Shown here one piece after another: positions 16,581 to 23,537 of a stretch of 40,059 nt of DNA. Every line of letters begins with the position of its first letter. The first letter of the stretch is position 1. The translations under genes were made by a program, and so were the position numbers. Origin of the DNA: Chamaesiphon sp. 341R_metabat_111 (GTDB lineage Bacteria > Cyanobacteriota > Cyanobacteriia > Cyanobacteriales > Chamaesiphonaceae); NCBI GenBank assembly GCA_025351825.1, contig JANXVE010000197.1, positions 1-40,059 on the forward strand, given 5' to 3'. Under the pieces are notes generated by a model that ran no database searches, was not told where the DNA came from, and worked only from the letters and a program-made list of their open reading frames with translations.

Positions 16581-17342
16581 ATGACATTCTCTAATCCACC
16601 CATTGTTGAAGCTATATTCCATATAGTTGTAGAACGTGACAGTGACTTTAATAATGAAAAATTAAATGATTATGCAAAATACGTTACTGAAAGCTTTCCT
16701 GCTTTCGATCGAAAAGAACAGAGATCTCTAAAAAATGAGATTTTAATCCCTATTGATGATCCAGACAACACCACTTCTTCTGTTACCAATATATTACAAG
16801 GATATCTTTTAGCATCCAATGATAACCTCATAGTTATTCAAGCTAATATAGATAACTTCTCCTTTAGTAAATTGCCTCCTTATGGAACATGGGAATCATT
16901 CTACAAAGAAGCAAGTGAGTTTTGGGAGAAATACGTTGAGACAACCTCAGTCGATCGAGTTAAACGTCTTGGATTACGCTATTTAAATCGGATTGAAATT
17001 CCTTTTGATAATAGATCTTTCAAGCTACGAGACTACATCAAGATATTTCCCGAAGTCACTGATGATTTATCAGTAACAATCTCTGGGCACTTTATGCAAA
17101 TGTCTCTTGACTCTGAGCTTTATAAACCGTCCAGAGCGATTGTAAATCAAGCAGTTGGCAATGTAGGCGATATGAAGTCCACTCCTTTAATATTTGATGT
17201 TGAAGTTTTTCAAGATGTAGATCTTGCTCATCAAAACAATTCCAAAGAAATAGAATCAATTTTTATTAATAACTTACGAATATTCAAGAATAGTATATTC
17301 TTGAATAGTATCACTGAAAAATCACAGGAGCTTTTCAAATGA
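16581..17342 (+). CDS. TIGR04255 family protein
   Basis: A 253-residue protein matching the sporadically distributed TIGR04255 family from two signatures: FSNPPIVEAIFHIVV at the N-terminus and RVKRLGLRYLNRIEIP near residues 132-147. The family's biochemical function is not known; members occur patchily and often near defence or mobile genes. Its stop codon overlaps the next start (ATGA at 17339-17342), so it is coupled to the 191-residue gene. The three genes 16581-18469 are AT-rich compared with the ABC operon, which points to a separate origin. Confidence 0.8.
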   Translation: MTFSNPPIVEAIFHIVVERDSDFNNEKLNDYAKYVTESFPAFDRKEQRSLKNEILIPIDDPDNTTSSVTNILQGYLLASNDNLIVIQANIDNFSFSKLPPYGTWESFYKEASEFWEKYVETTSVDRVKRLGLRYLNRIEIPFDNRSFKLRDYIKIFPEVTDDLSVTISGHFMQMSLDSELYKPSRAIVNQAVGNVGDMKSTPLIFDVEVFQDVDLAHQNNSKEIESIFINNLRIFKNSIFLNSITEKSQELFK

Positions 17343-17914
17343 TAGTTTCAGAACGTCAAACCATCGCAAAAAGTCCTATTCAAACAGTAACAAAATCAGG
17401 TAGTTACAATGTTATTGCAAGCTCTAGCAGAGGTGATAGCTGTGAATACAAGCGAGTTGAAGCACAGATAAAATGTCAAGATCGTACTGAGGTTGCTCAC
17501 GTACTTGAAAGTCCTGATGTTGCTGAATTAGAAAAAAGAGCAGAGGATTTAAGAGACTTATTACTTGAAAATCGTACTGCTTTGTCAGAACAGGAAATGC
17601 GTCTACTCAAAGGACTCTTTAATAGTAATAAGCAACTCATTGCTCTGAACAAAAAAACATCTCCATTAATTTTAGTAGCATTAGCAAGTCTTTTAGAGCC
17701 ACTAATTGAAAATCCTGCCTATGCTCAAGACATAGAGTCTATTGTCAAAAGCTTACTAAAATCACCGTCAACAAGTTTAAGATATGCTGCTCTAGATATT
17801 ATTACTGCTGGATTAGGAATAGTTCCTATCGCAGATTCGTTGCTAAAAGAAGCAAGGAACTTGCTGAAAAATGAAGAGTCTGAGTATGTTCTCGAATACT
17901 TGGAGTCTCTTTAA
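17339..17914 (+). CDS. Hypothetical protein, second gene of TIGR04255 cassette
   Basis: A 191-residue protein I do not recognise. The N-terminal third is polar. Residues ~60-105 are strongly helical and charged (ELEKRAEDLRDLLLENRTALSEQEMRLLKGL). The C-terminal half consists of hydrophobic helices (LILVALASLLEPLIENPAYAQ, YAALDIITAGLGIVPIADSLLKEA). The two Pro/Gly-containing stretches could be membrane-associated or pack as a bundle. It overlaps the TIGR04255 frame by 4 bp and is followed after 3 bp by the third gene, so all three products probably act together. Confidence 0.7.
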   Translation: MIVSERQTIAKSPIQTVTKSGSYNVIASSSRGDSCEYKRVEAQIKCQDRTEVAHVLESPDVAELEKRAEDLRDLLLENRTALSEQEMRLLKGLFNSNKQLIALNKKTSPLILVALASLLEPLIENPAYAQDIESIVKSLLKSPSTSLRYAALDIITAGLGIVPIADSLLKEARNLLKNEESEYVLEYLESL

Positions 17915-17917
17915 TTT

Positions 17918-18469
17918 GTGGAGCAAATTTTTTATTATCGAAGTTTAAGTAAAAGTGCAGATATCTGGAGAAAGGGGAAAAAAATCAAGACTTTTCCCCT
18001 TGATGTTGAAAAGCAGACATACTTGAGTCACTTGACAACAGGGAAAGGATTTCCTTCAATATGGATGTCATCAAATAATGAAGATCTAGAAAAAATTGCT
18101 TTGGGGCTTATGCTATGTAAGGGAAGTCTTGATCGGATAGAGTTTATCGGACTCTATCCATGCTGCTTTGAAAAAACACAAGTCAAAATTATTCAAGCTC
18201 CCAACTCTCAATTTCCATTGCCTTCGGTTGCCAATCTTCATCATGAATTACAAACTTATAATGATGAAAACCTTACCGACTCAGTTGAAATATTTCTACA
18301 TTGTAATGGGAAGATAGAGAAGTTTCCAAAAGTCTCGAATTCAGAGACAGAGACAAGTATGCTAAACATAGCAAAGAAGTATATCGACGAAATAAGTGGT
18401 GAAGTTTATATAAAGAAAGCTAGGGACTGGATTGAAAAATACGGAAAATCTCAAGTAACTGAGAATTAA
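17918..18469 (+). CDS. Hypothetical protein, third gene of TIGR04255 cassette
   Basis: A 183-residue protein from a GTG start 3 bp after the preceding stop; a GGAG box lies about 10 bp upstream. I recognise no domain. It begins with FYYRSLSKSADIWRKGKKIKT, contains a segment resembling a small alpha/beta domain (DRIEFIGLYPCCFEKTQV), and ends in a charged helix. It is convergent with the MerR-HsdR regulator, separated by 105 bp. Confidence 0.65.
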   Translation: MEQIFYYRSLSKSADIWRKGKKIKTFPLDVEKQTYLSHLTTGKGFPSIWMSSNNEDLEKIALGLMLCKGSLDRIEFIGLYPCCFEKTQVKIIQAPNSQFPLPSVANLHHELQTYNDENLTDSVEIFLHCNGKIEKFPKVSNSETETSMLNIAKKYIDEISGEVYIKKARDWIEKYGKSQVTEN

Positions 18470-18574
18470 AAAGGACAGTTAACTTAAATAGAACAATCGA
18501 TCGTGGCAATTAGTTGATCGATCTGAAAAGATATGAAACCTCTTCATTTTCTGAACAATCAAATCCATATTAGC

Positions 18575-19453
18575 TTAATCACCCTTTACCAACTCAATTA
18601 AAGCTTGGGGCGTATGGAACGTAGGTATTGCCTCAACGAGATTAGACTCGTCTCTGATATCACAGAAATAGGTAGTTTTTCCATCACTAGAGTACAAGAA
18701 AGGAACCCGATAGCCCCGCCAACTACCAACACCGTCAAATGAACCTCTAGAGTATTGTTTGGCTTGCTCCATACCCGATTCGAGATTACTCATTAGTGTT
18801 TTTACCTCAATAATGCCAATTAGTAATCCATGTACGAACAGAGCATAGTCCGCCCTACCCGTTGCCACTGAATATTCTTCAACAGCATGACTCCCTAATT
18901 GACTTGTTTCTAAATCCTTTTCATCGCTAATCACCGACCAACCTAAAGCATCGAGTGTTCGATCGACGAGATTTTTAGCATTTTCATCTCGAATGTCATC
19001 AAGAACATCTATGAGTAAAACCTTGTCACCCCTTACACAACGGATGCGTTCGATTAATATTTGGTGAAGTTGGTCTAGCCAGAGTGGAATTACTGCTTGC
19101 CCATTTCTTAGTGCCTGTTGAGTGGCTTCTACCTCAAAATCTCTAATGATTAACCGATTTCCATCCTCAGATCGGGAAAAAAAGTAACGAGTGACAACAG
19201 AGTCCTTACTAAATGCTGGTTTCTCTTCCTTAAGAGCTTCAAGACCTGCACAAGCTTCTGTGTAGTCTAATCCAGCAGAAAATAGATGAGCCATCACCAT
19301 CAGAGCTGCAAGATCTTCTTGGGTATAGAAGACGCTGCGACCTCTGCCAGTGGCATCTACTGTCGGCACTACTACCCCTTGCTCTCGCCAATACTGCAAC
19401 TGACGCAATGTACATCCTGTAATCTCGGCAGCTTCTTTACTAGTAAAAAACAT
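18575..19453 (-). CDS. CvkR-like MerR regulator fused to an HsdR-N/PD-(D/E)XK domain
   Basis: A 292-residue protein divergent from cas12k, the position of CvkR, the MerR-type repressor of V-K CASTs. Residues 1-75 are a MerR winged helix (FTSKEAAEITGCTLRQLQYWREQG). A middle helical segment follows. Residues ~150-285 match the N-terminal domain of type I restriction R subunits: GRADYALFVHG, GIIEVKT, EQAKQYSRG, PFLYSSDGKTTYFCDIR. The nuclease triad D202 - E216 - K218 is intact. Repression of cas12k is inferred from position. The second domain could be catalytic or only a dimerisation/nucleic-acid-binding scaffold. Short CvkR proteins have about half this length; whether the long form is already described should be checked. 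Confidence 0.82.
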   Translation of the reverse strand: MFFTSKEAAEITGCTLRQLQYWREQGVVVPTVDATGRGRSVFYTQEDLAALMVMAHLFSAGLDYTEACAGLEALKEEKPAFSKDSVVTRYFFSRSEDGNRLIIRDFEVEATQQALRNGQAVIPLWLDQLHQILIERIRCVRGDKVLLIDVLDDIRDENAKNLVDRTLDALGWSVISDEKDLETSQLGSHAVEEYSVATGRADYALFVHGLLIGIIEVKTLMSNLESGMEQAKQYSRGSFDGVGSWRGYRVPFLYSSDGKTTYFCDIRDESNLVEAIPTFHTPQALIELVKGD

Positions 19454-19511
19454 TAAACTTCAGCATAGATTCTGACATAAAGATCATATTAGCTCAACGC
19501 GCCCCATCATG

Positions 19512-19544
19512 TTCATTGCCTTTAATGAAAACATTGTGTTATTA
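19512..19544 (+). promoter_or_regulatory. Candidate cas12k promoter with overlapping operator
   Basis: TTGCCT (19516-19521) and TTATTA (19539-19544) are spaced by 17 bp, a plausible -35/-10 pair ending 7 bp before the cas12k ATG. A perfect inverted repeat TTCATT-N6-AATGAA (19512-19529) overlaps the -35 box and spacer. This is where a MerR-family protein would bind. It lies in the 98-bp divergent region between the regulator and cas12k. The very short leader leaves little room for a ribosome site. Confidence 0.45.
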
Positions 19545-19551
19545 TTACGCT

Positions 19552-21402
19552 ATGAGCATTATTTCTATTCACTGTCATCTCACCGCATCTGAATCTACCC
19601 GCCACCAACTATGGGACTTGATGGCAGAGAAAAACACGCCCCTAATTAATGAGCTATTGAGACGGCTATCCGAACATGAAGATTTTGAGCAATGGTGCAA
19701 GCAAGGTTGGCTCAAAGCGGGTTTAATTAAAAAACTTAGCGACGAACTTAGACAGGACAGTTGCTTTCAAGGTCAACCTGGTCGCTTTTATAGCAGTGCT
19801 GTTAGTCATGTCGAGGATATTTACAAGTCATTCTTAAGACGACAACGCGAGTTACTCTTCCGATTAAAGGGTCAAGAGCGTTGGTTACAGATGCTTAAAA
19901 GCGACGAAGAATTAGCACGAGCAGCAGAGGTCAGCTTAGAAGACATTCGCAGAGTTGCCACAAATATTATCGATCACTACTCATCGGAGGAAGAGAACTT
20001 AGGTCAGAAATTGTTTGATGCCTATGACGTAGCCAAAGATATCCTTGCCAAATCCGCAATATGTTTTCTAATCAAAAACGGATGCCGAGTACCAAAGAAG
20101 GAAGAAGATCCAGATACCTTTAAAAAACGTCGTAGAAAAGCTGAAATCAAAGCAGAACGACTCAAAGTGCAAATTGAATCGAGAAGACCGCTAGGACGAG
20201 ATCTAAGCAACGATCGATGGATTAATACCTTGCTGACAGCAGCATCGACCATACCTCAAGATAATAGTGAAGCGATGGCTTGGCAGAACCAGCTACTTCA
20301 ACAACATCCGTCTGTGCCATACCCAGTTGCTATTGGTAATGAAGATTTGTCTTGGAGTAAGGATTCTCAAGGTCGTCTTTGCGTTAAGTTCAAGAGTCTA
20401 AGATCGCATACTTGTAAGGTTTATTGTGACCAAAGACAACTAAAGTGGCTAGAACGTTTCTATCAAGACCAAGAGGTGAAACGGCACAGTAAAGAAAATG
20501 CTAAAGACAAACATACCAGTGCTCTATTTACGCTGCGATCAGGGTTGCTGGTATGGCAGGAACAGCGAGGTAAAGGGGCACCTTGGCAAAAGCACCGCCT
20601 AACCCTGGCTTGTAGCTTAGATACTCGCTTTTGGTCAGCAGAAGGAACGGAAGTTATTCGGCAACAGAAAGCAATCGAGGTCAAGGAGTCCCTCGCAAAA
20701 ATGAATGATAAAGCCGACTTGACTAAAAACCAAGAGGCTTTCATCACAAAAAGGCAATCCACCCTAGATCGACTTAACAATTCTTTTCCCCGTCCCCATC
20801 AGCCCCTGTATTTCGGTCAAGCTAATCTCATATTGAGTGTATCCATGACTCTGGAAAAGCCTGCTACAGTAGCGATTGTTAATATGATTAGTGGAAAAGC
20901 AATTACTTACCGTAGCTTTAAACAATTGCTAGGAGATGAATACCATCTTTTTAACCGCCAATGTAAACAGAAACAACGTTTAGCCCATTGTAGAAAAAAT
21001 GCCCAAAGAAAACATCAAATTATTCACGCTACAGAATCAGAGCTAGGACATTATATTGATCGACTAGTCGCAAAATCTATTGTTGAACTGGCGATGGAAT
21101 ATCAGGCTGGAAGTATTATCTTACCTGCTCTAACTAATATTAGAGAAATTGTTGAATCAGAAATTAAGGTAAGGGCGGAGGCAAGAATACCCGGATGTAT
21201 TGAAGCACAAAAGCAATATGCAAAAGAATATAAAATGAGTATTCACCGATGGAGTCATGCAAGACTCAAAGATAGTATCCAATCACAAGCTGCTCAACAC
21301 AATATTCCTGTTGAAATAGTTAAGCAACCTATTCCGATTCAACCAGTTTCAATCGCAGCAGAGATGGCAAAGATTGCCTATGAACAGCGTTGTGTTCCCT
21401 GA
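19552..21402 (+). CDS. cas12k: Cas12k, RNA-guided target-selection effector of the V-K CAST
   Basis: A 616-residue protein from ATG 19552. A TTG frame 12 codons upstream is rejected because the family begins with MS-I-I-HLTASES-RHQLWDLMAEKNTPL. Along its length it parallels Scytonema Cas12k: LINELLRRL, GQPGRFY, DAYDVAKDILAKSAI, LIKNGC, RRPLGRDLSNDRW, ALFTLRSGLLVW, RPHQPLYFGQ, ASELGH-type ESELGHYIDRLVAKSIV, and YAKEYKMSIHRWSHARL. The C-terminal RuvC-like region is nuclease-inactive in this family, so it binds the target without cutting. It needs the tracrRNA encoded just downstream. Confidence 0.96.
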   Translation: MSIISIHCHLTASESTRHQLWDLMAEKNTPLINELLRRLSEHEDFEQWCKQGWLKAGLIKKLSDELRQDSCFQGQPGRFYSSAVSHVEDIYKSFLRRQRELLFRLKGQERWLQMLKSDEELARAAEVSLEDIRRVATNIIDHYSSEEENLGQKLFDAYDVAKDILAKSAICFLIKNGCRVPKKEEDPDTFKKRRRKAEIKAERLKVQIESRRPLGRDLSNDRWINTLLTAASTIPQDNSEAMAWQNQLLQQHPSVPYPVAIGNEDLSWSKDSQGRLCVKFKSLRSHTCKVYCDQRQLKWLERFYQDQEVKRHSKENAKDKHTSALFTLRSGLLVWQEQRGKGAPWQKHRLTLACSLDTRFWSAEGTEVIRQQKAIEVKESLAKMNDKADLTKNQEAFITKRQSTLDRLNNSFPRPHQPLYFGQANLILSVSMTLEKPATVAIVNMISGKAITYRSFKQLLGDEYHLFNRQCKQKQRLAHCRKNAQRKHQIIHATESELGHYIDRLVAKSIVELAMEYQAGSIILPALTNIREIVESEIKVRAEARIPGCIEAQKQYAKEYKMSIHRWSHARLKDSIQSQAAQHNIPVEIVKQPIPIQPVSIAAEMAKIAYEQRCVP

Positions 21403-21413
21403 AAATTGAACAA

Positions 21414-21640
21414 ATTCATAACAGTGCCGCAGTTCATGTTCAGCAATGAACCTCTGTACCGTGTTAAGTGAGGGGTAGTTTGTTTACCAGCGGTAAACGT
21501 GCTTTCTGACCCTAATAACTGCCCACCATGAAGCTGTCTACCATCAGGTAGAGACATAAGGCGCACACCCAGCAACAAGGGGATAGACATACTATAGCGG
21601 CAGTTATTAAATCACCTCCGAGCAAGGAGGAATCCATCTT
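21414..21640 (+). ncRNA. V-K CAST tracrRNA
   Basis: The segment between cas12k and the array parallels the ShCAST tracrRNA in order: GTGCCGCAGTTCATG, a hairpin, AGTGAGGGGTAGTTTG, CTTTCTGACCC, a GTCTACCATCAGGTAGAGAC hairpin, GGCGCACACCCAGCAACAAG, AGCGGCAGTTATTAAATCACC, then CCTCCGAGCAAGGAGG and the anti-repeat AATCCATCT. TGCCGC (21425-21430) can pair with GCGGCA (21597-21602), closing the fold as in ShCAST. The anti-repeat pairs with the GGATT of the CRISPR repeats. End points are estimates by similarity. Confidence 0.88.
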
Positions 21641-21642
21641 CT

Positions 21643-21691
21643 TTTTGGCAGTCCTCTAGTGGGGTCTAATTCACTAGGGGCTTTGCCAAAA
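21643..21691 (+). repeat. Long imperfect hairpin after the tracrRNA
   Basis: TTTTGGCA...CTCTAGTG and CACTAG-GGG-CTTTGCCAAAA form a long imperfect stem (core CTAGTG 21656-21661 with CACTAG 21672-21677). It lies just 3' of the anti-repeat. It may stop or process the tracrRNA, although no T-run follows it. Confidence 0.5.
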
Positions 21692-21833
21692 TCATATAAT
21701 GCTTACACAGCATCATACGTATACTCATCGGAACAGTAAAATCTGCTACGCTAGTGTTGAAATAGGTAATTTTCTTTAGGATTTGCCAAAGTCTCCCTAG
21801 ACACCAATGCCAGCAATGGTTTTGACTCGTACT

Positions 21834-21942
21834 GTTTCAACTACTGTCCCAATGGGGAGAGGATTGAAAGCGCCTGCACTGCCGCCTGATAGATTGATCG
21901 CTGCTGTTTCAACTACTGTTCCAACGGGGAGAGGGTTGAAAG
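21834..21942 (+). CRISPR. Minimal V-K CRISPR array: two 37-nt repeats, one full spacer
   Basis: Repeat 1 (21834-21870) and repeat 2 (21906-21942) are 37 nt, begin GTTTCAACTACTGT and end TTGAAAG. They differ at four positions (TCCCAATGG/TTCCAACGG, GGATT/GGGTT). The spacer between them is 35 nt (21871-21905). A 31-nt segment (21943-21973) separates repeat 2 from the divergent third repeat and may be a second spacer. Repeat form matches V-K arrays. No cas1/cas2 is present, as usual for CASTs. Confidence 0.9.
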
Positions 21943-21973
21943 AATATGCAGGCACTTGAGATCGGCAAATAAT

Positions 21974-22043
21974 GATTTCAATTACTGTTCCGATAGGCAG
22001 AAAATAGATGGATTGAAAGGCGCACTACTTTGGAGGTTGCTAC
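21974..22043 (+). CRISPR. Divergent repeat with tRNA-Pro homing spacer
   Basis: The 46-nt unit at 21974-22019 is a degenerate repeat: TTTCAATTACTGTTCCGATA matches the normal 5' part, an insertion AAATAGAT follows, then GGATTGAAAG. The spacer begins at 22020 as GCGCACTACTTTGGAGGTTG. Its first 14 nt are identical to tRNA-Pro nucleotides (minus strand 22232-22219), and the three bases before that match are GTA, fitting the GTN PAM of Cas12k. AGATGGATT of this repeat is fully complementary to AATCCATCT of the tracrRNA, a longer perfect pairing than in the array repeats. This is a delocalised-type homing guide of the kind described for CASTs. Confidence 0.88.
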
Positions 22044-22064
22044 AAAAGTTATATTGAATTTTTA

Positions 22065-22178
22065 GATGTCATTGATTCTGTCACTGCCACTTCAGCCACA
22101 AAAAATTGTTGCCACGACACCTAATTCGGCATCATGACAACAATGTGTCACTGGTGACACATTCTTTGTCACCGTACA
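22065..22178 (-). repeat. CAST right end (RE) with TnsB-site repeats
   Basis: Read from the outside inward the end is TGTACGGTGACAAAGAATGT. Near-palindromic sites lie at 22153-22173 (GGTGAC...GTCACC), 22133-22152 (CATGACAA...GTGTCACT) and 22065-22086 (GATGTC...GTCACTG). The terminal hexamer TGTACG differs by one base from the left end TGTACA. The two outermost sites abut, as in ShCAST. Confidence 0.85.
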
Positions 22179-22180
22179 AA

Positions 22181-22254
22181 TCGGAACGAGAGGATTTGAA
22201 CCTCCGACCCCTACTACCCCAAAGTAGTGCGCTACCAAGCTGCGCTACGTCCCG
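22181..22254 (-). tRNA. tRNA-Pro (anticodon GGG), CAST target
   Basis: The cloverleaf is complete: acceptor CGGGACG/CGTTCCG (one G-U), D-arm GCGC...GCGC, anticodon stem CTACT/AGTAG with loop TTGGGGT giving anticodon GGG, T-arm GGAGG-TTCAAAT-CCTCT (one wobble pair), discriminator A. CCA is not encoded. The transposon right end is 2 bp beyond the 3' end, so the gene is intact. Bases 23-36 are the protospacer of the homing spacer. Confidence 0.93.
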
Positions 22255-22403
22255 ATGCAGGATACCAGCATAGCAACTCTCGACAGATTCCGCAAGTATG
22301 AACGAATAAGTCACAATTGTGACGATCGAGCGGCAGGATCGATTAAGATCGATCGACGAGATTATTGCTTTCGATTCATCATGCCGGATAGCGGCAGTGG
22401 TTT

Positions 22404-23492
22404 ATGTCCTTCGACTTGAATAAACGTCATCAAGAAATTTTGTGGGCAACAATCCGGCAGTATATTTCTACAGCCGAGCCTGTTGGCTCCAAAACCCTCG
22501 TTGATGGGTACAATCTCAATATTAGTCCAGCTACTATTCGCAGTGGATTTGCCGCACTGGAAAAGGCAGGATTCTTGTATCAGCCGCACACTTCGGCGGG
22601 GAGAATTCCGTCTGATTCGGGTTATCGTCTATATGTCGATCGATCGATTCAGCCTTCGCCGGATATTGGGCGGCGAGTGGAAGCATTACTTGCTGACAAA
22701 CTCGATTGGGATAGCTGGAGTTTGGAAGCCGTTTTGCGGGGTGCAGCGGAAGCATTGGCGACTTTGAGCGGCTATGTGACGATGATTACCTTACCCCAAA
22801 CCAAGCGGCTGAAGATCGAGCATATCCAGCTTGTGAGAGTGAAATTGACTAAGATCATGGTGATTGTAGTCTGGGACTCTTATGAAACGCAGTCGATTTT
22901 GATGCAATTACCGCAATCATCTCATCAGAGCGTCGATGGTGATACGCTCGATCGAGAGCTACAGATTTTATCGAATTTTTTGAATAGCAAGCTTAGGAAT
23001 CGCTCGGTACTAGAAGTATTCAAATTAGACTGGAGCGAACTCGATCTGAAATTCCAGCACTATGGCGATTTAGTCAGTAATTTACTGATAGATTTATCTA
23101 AAAAGTCTAAGCCAATTCATTCATCGCAGATTATGATTTGGGGGATTTCAGAGATCCTCAGTCAACCTGAATTTTCTCAGCTAGATACAGTTAAAACATT
23201 ATTGCATTTATTAGAGTCGGAACAAGATAAGATTTGGGATCTAATATTTAATCCAGATGCTAATTCATTGTTAGATCTTCAACCTAAGCTATCTATTAAA
23301 ATTGGTGCCGAAAATCCGCTCAAGCCGATGCAGACTTGTACGTTAATTTCTACTAATTATCATCAAGATTCTGTGCCTGTTGGCAGTGTTGGATTATTAG
23401 GGCCAAAGCGAATGTTGTATGAAGATGCGATCGCACTAGTTCAGTCATCGGCTAGTTATATCTCAGCAGCGATCAGTCAGCCAGCTAGTTGA
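22404..23492 (+). CDS. hrcA: HrcA heat-shock repressor
   Basis: A 362-residue HrcA. The N-terminal winged helix (RHQEILWATIRQYISTAEPVG, NISPATIRSGFAALEKAGFL, HTSAGRIPSDSGYRLYVD) is the signature of the repressor that binds CIRCE elements upstream of groESL. The C-terminal GAF-like domain ends with GSVGLLGPKRMLYEDAIALV. No CIRCE (TTAGCACTC-N9-GAGTGCTAA) is visible upstream of this gene, so it does not appear autoregulated through one here. It is the first chromosomal protein gene right of the element, followed after 45 bp by hisH. Confidence 0.95.
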   Translation: MSFDLNKRHQEILWATIRQYISTAEPVGSKTLVDGYNLNISPATIRSGFAALEKAGFLYQPHTSAGRIPSDSGYRLYVDRSIQPSPDIGRRVEALLADKLDWDSWSLEAVLRGAAEALATLSGYVTMITLPQTKRLKIEHIQLVRVKLTKIMVIVVWDSYETQSILMQLPQSSHQSVDGDTLDRELQILSNFLNSKLRNRSVLEVFKLDWSELDLKFQHYGDLVSNLLIDLSKKSKPIHSSQIMIWGISEILSQPEFSQLDTVKTLLHLLESEQDKIWDLIFNPDANSLLDLQPKLSIKIGAENPLKPMQTCTLISTNYHQDSVPVGSVGLLGPKRMLYEDAIALVQSSASYISAAISQPAS

Positions 23493-23537
23493 TAGTCAGT
23501 AAGCATAATTGAAAGGCTAATCACTAAACCACTAACT

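Larger units (their letters stand above)
4284..22178 (+). mobile_element. Type V-K CRISPR-associated transposon (CAST), apparently complete
   Basis: The element is bounded on the left by TGTACAGTGAC (4284) and on the right by GTCACCGTACA (ending 22178). These are inverted ends of the Tn7/Tn5053-like type with repeated TnsB-site motifs. Inside, in order, lie tnsB, tnsC and tniQ (no tnsA), about 11 kb of cargo, a divergent MerR-family regulator, cas12k, tracrRNA, a short CRISPR array, a divergent repeat with a homing spacer, and the right end. This is the gene order of ShCAST from Scytonema hofmannii. Lack of TnsA implies replicative, cointegrate-forming transposition (known for V-K systems). 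The bases next to the ends are TGATT on the left and AATCG on the right, so no 5-bp target duplication is visible. The tRNA-Pro gene starts 2 bp beyond the right end. Confidence 0.93.

Noticed and set aside
21378-21590. A 70-residue minus-strand frame over the cas12k 3' end and tracrRNA
   Set aside because: It lies antisense to the tracrRNA, whose identity explains the conservation.
4279-22183. TGATT (left) and AATCG (right) as a 5-bp target duplication
   Set aside because: They match neither directly nor perfectly when inverted (AATCA versus AATCG), so no duplication is claimed.
22132-22314. A 60-residue minus-strand frame spanning the right end and tRNA-Pro
   Set aside because: Translation of a tRNA and transposon end; no protein features.
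22255-22403. CIRCE element upstream of hrcA
   Set aside because: No TTAGCACTC-N9-GAGTGCTAA match; only generic GATCGA-rich palindromic sequence.
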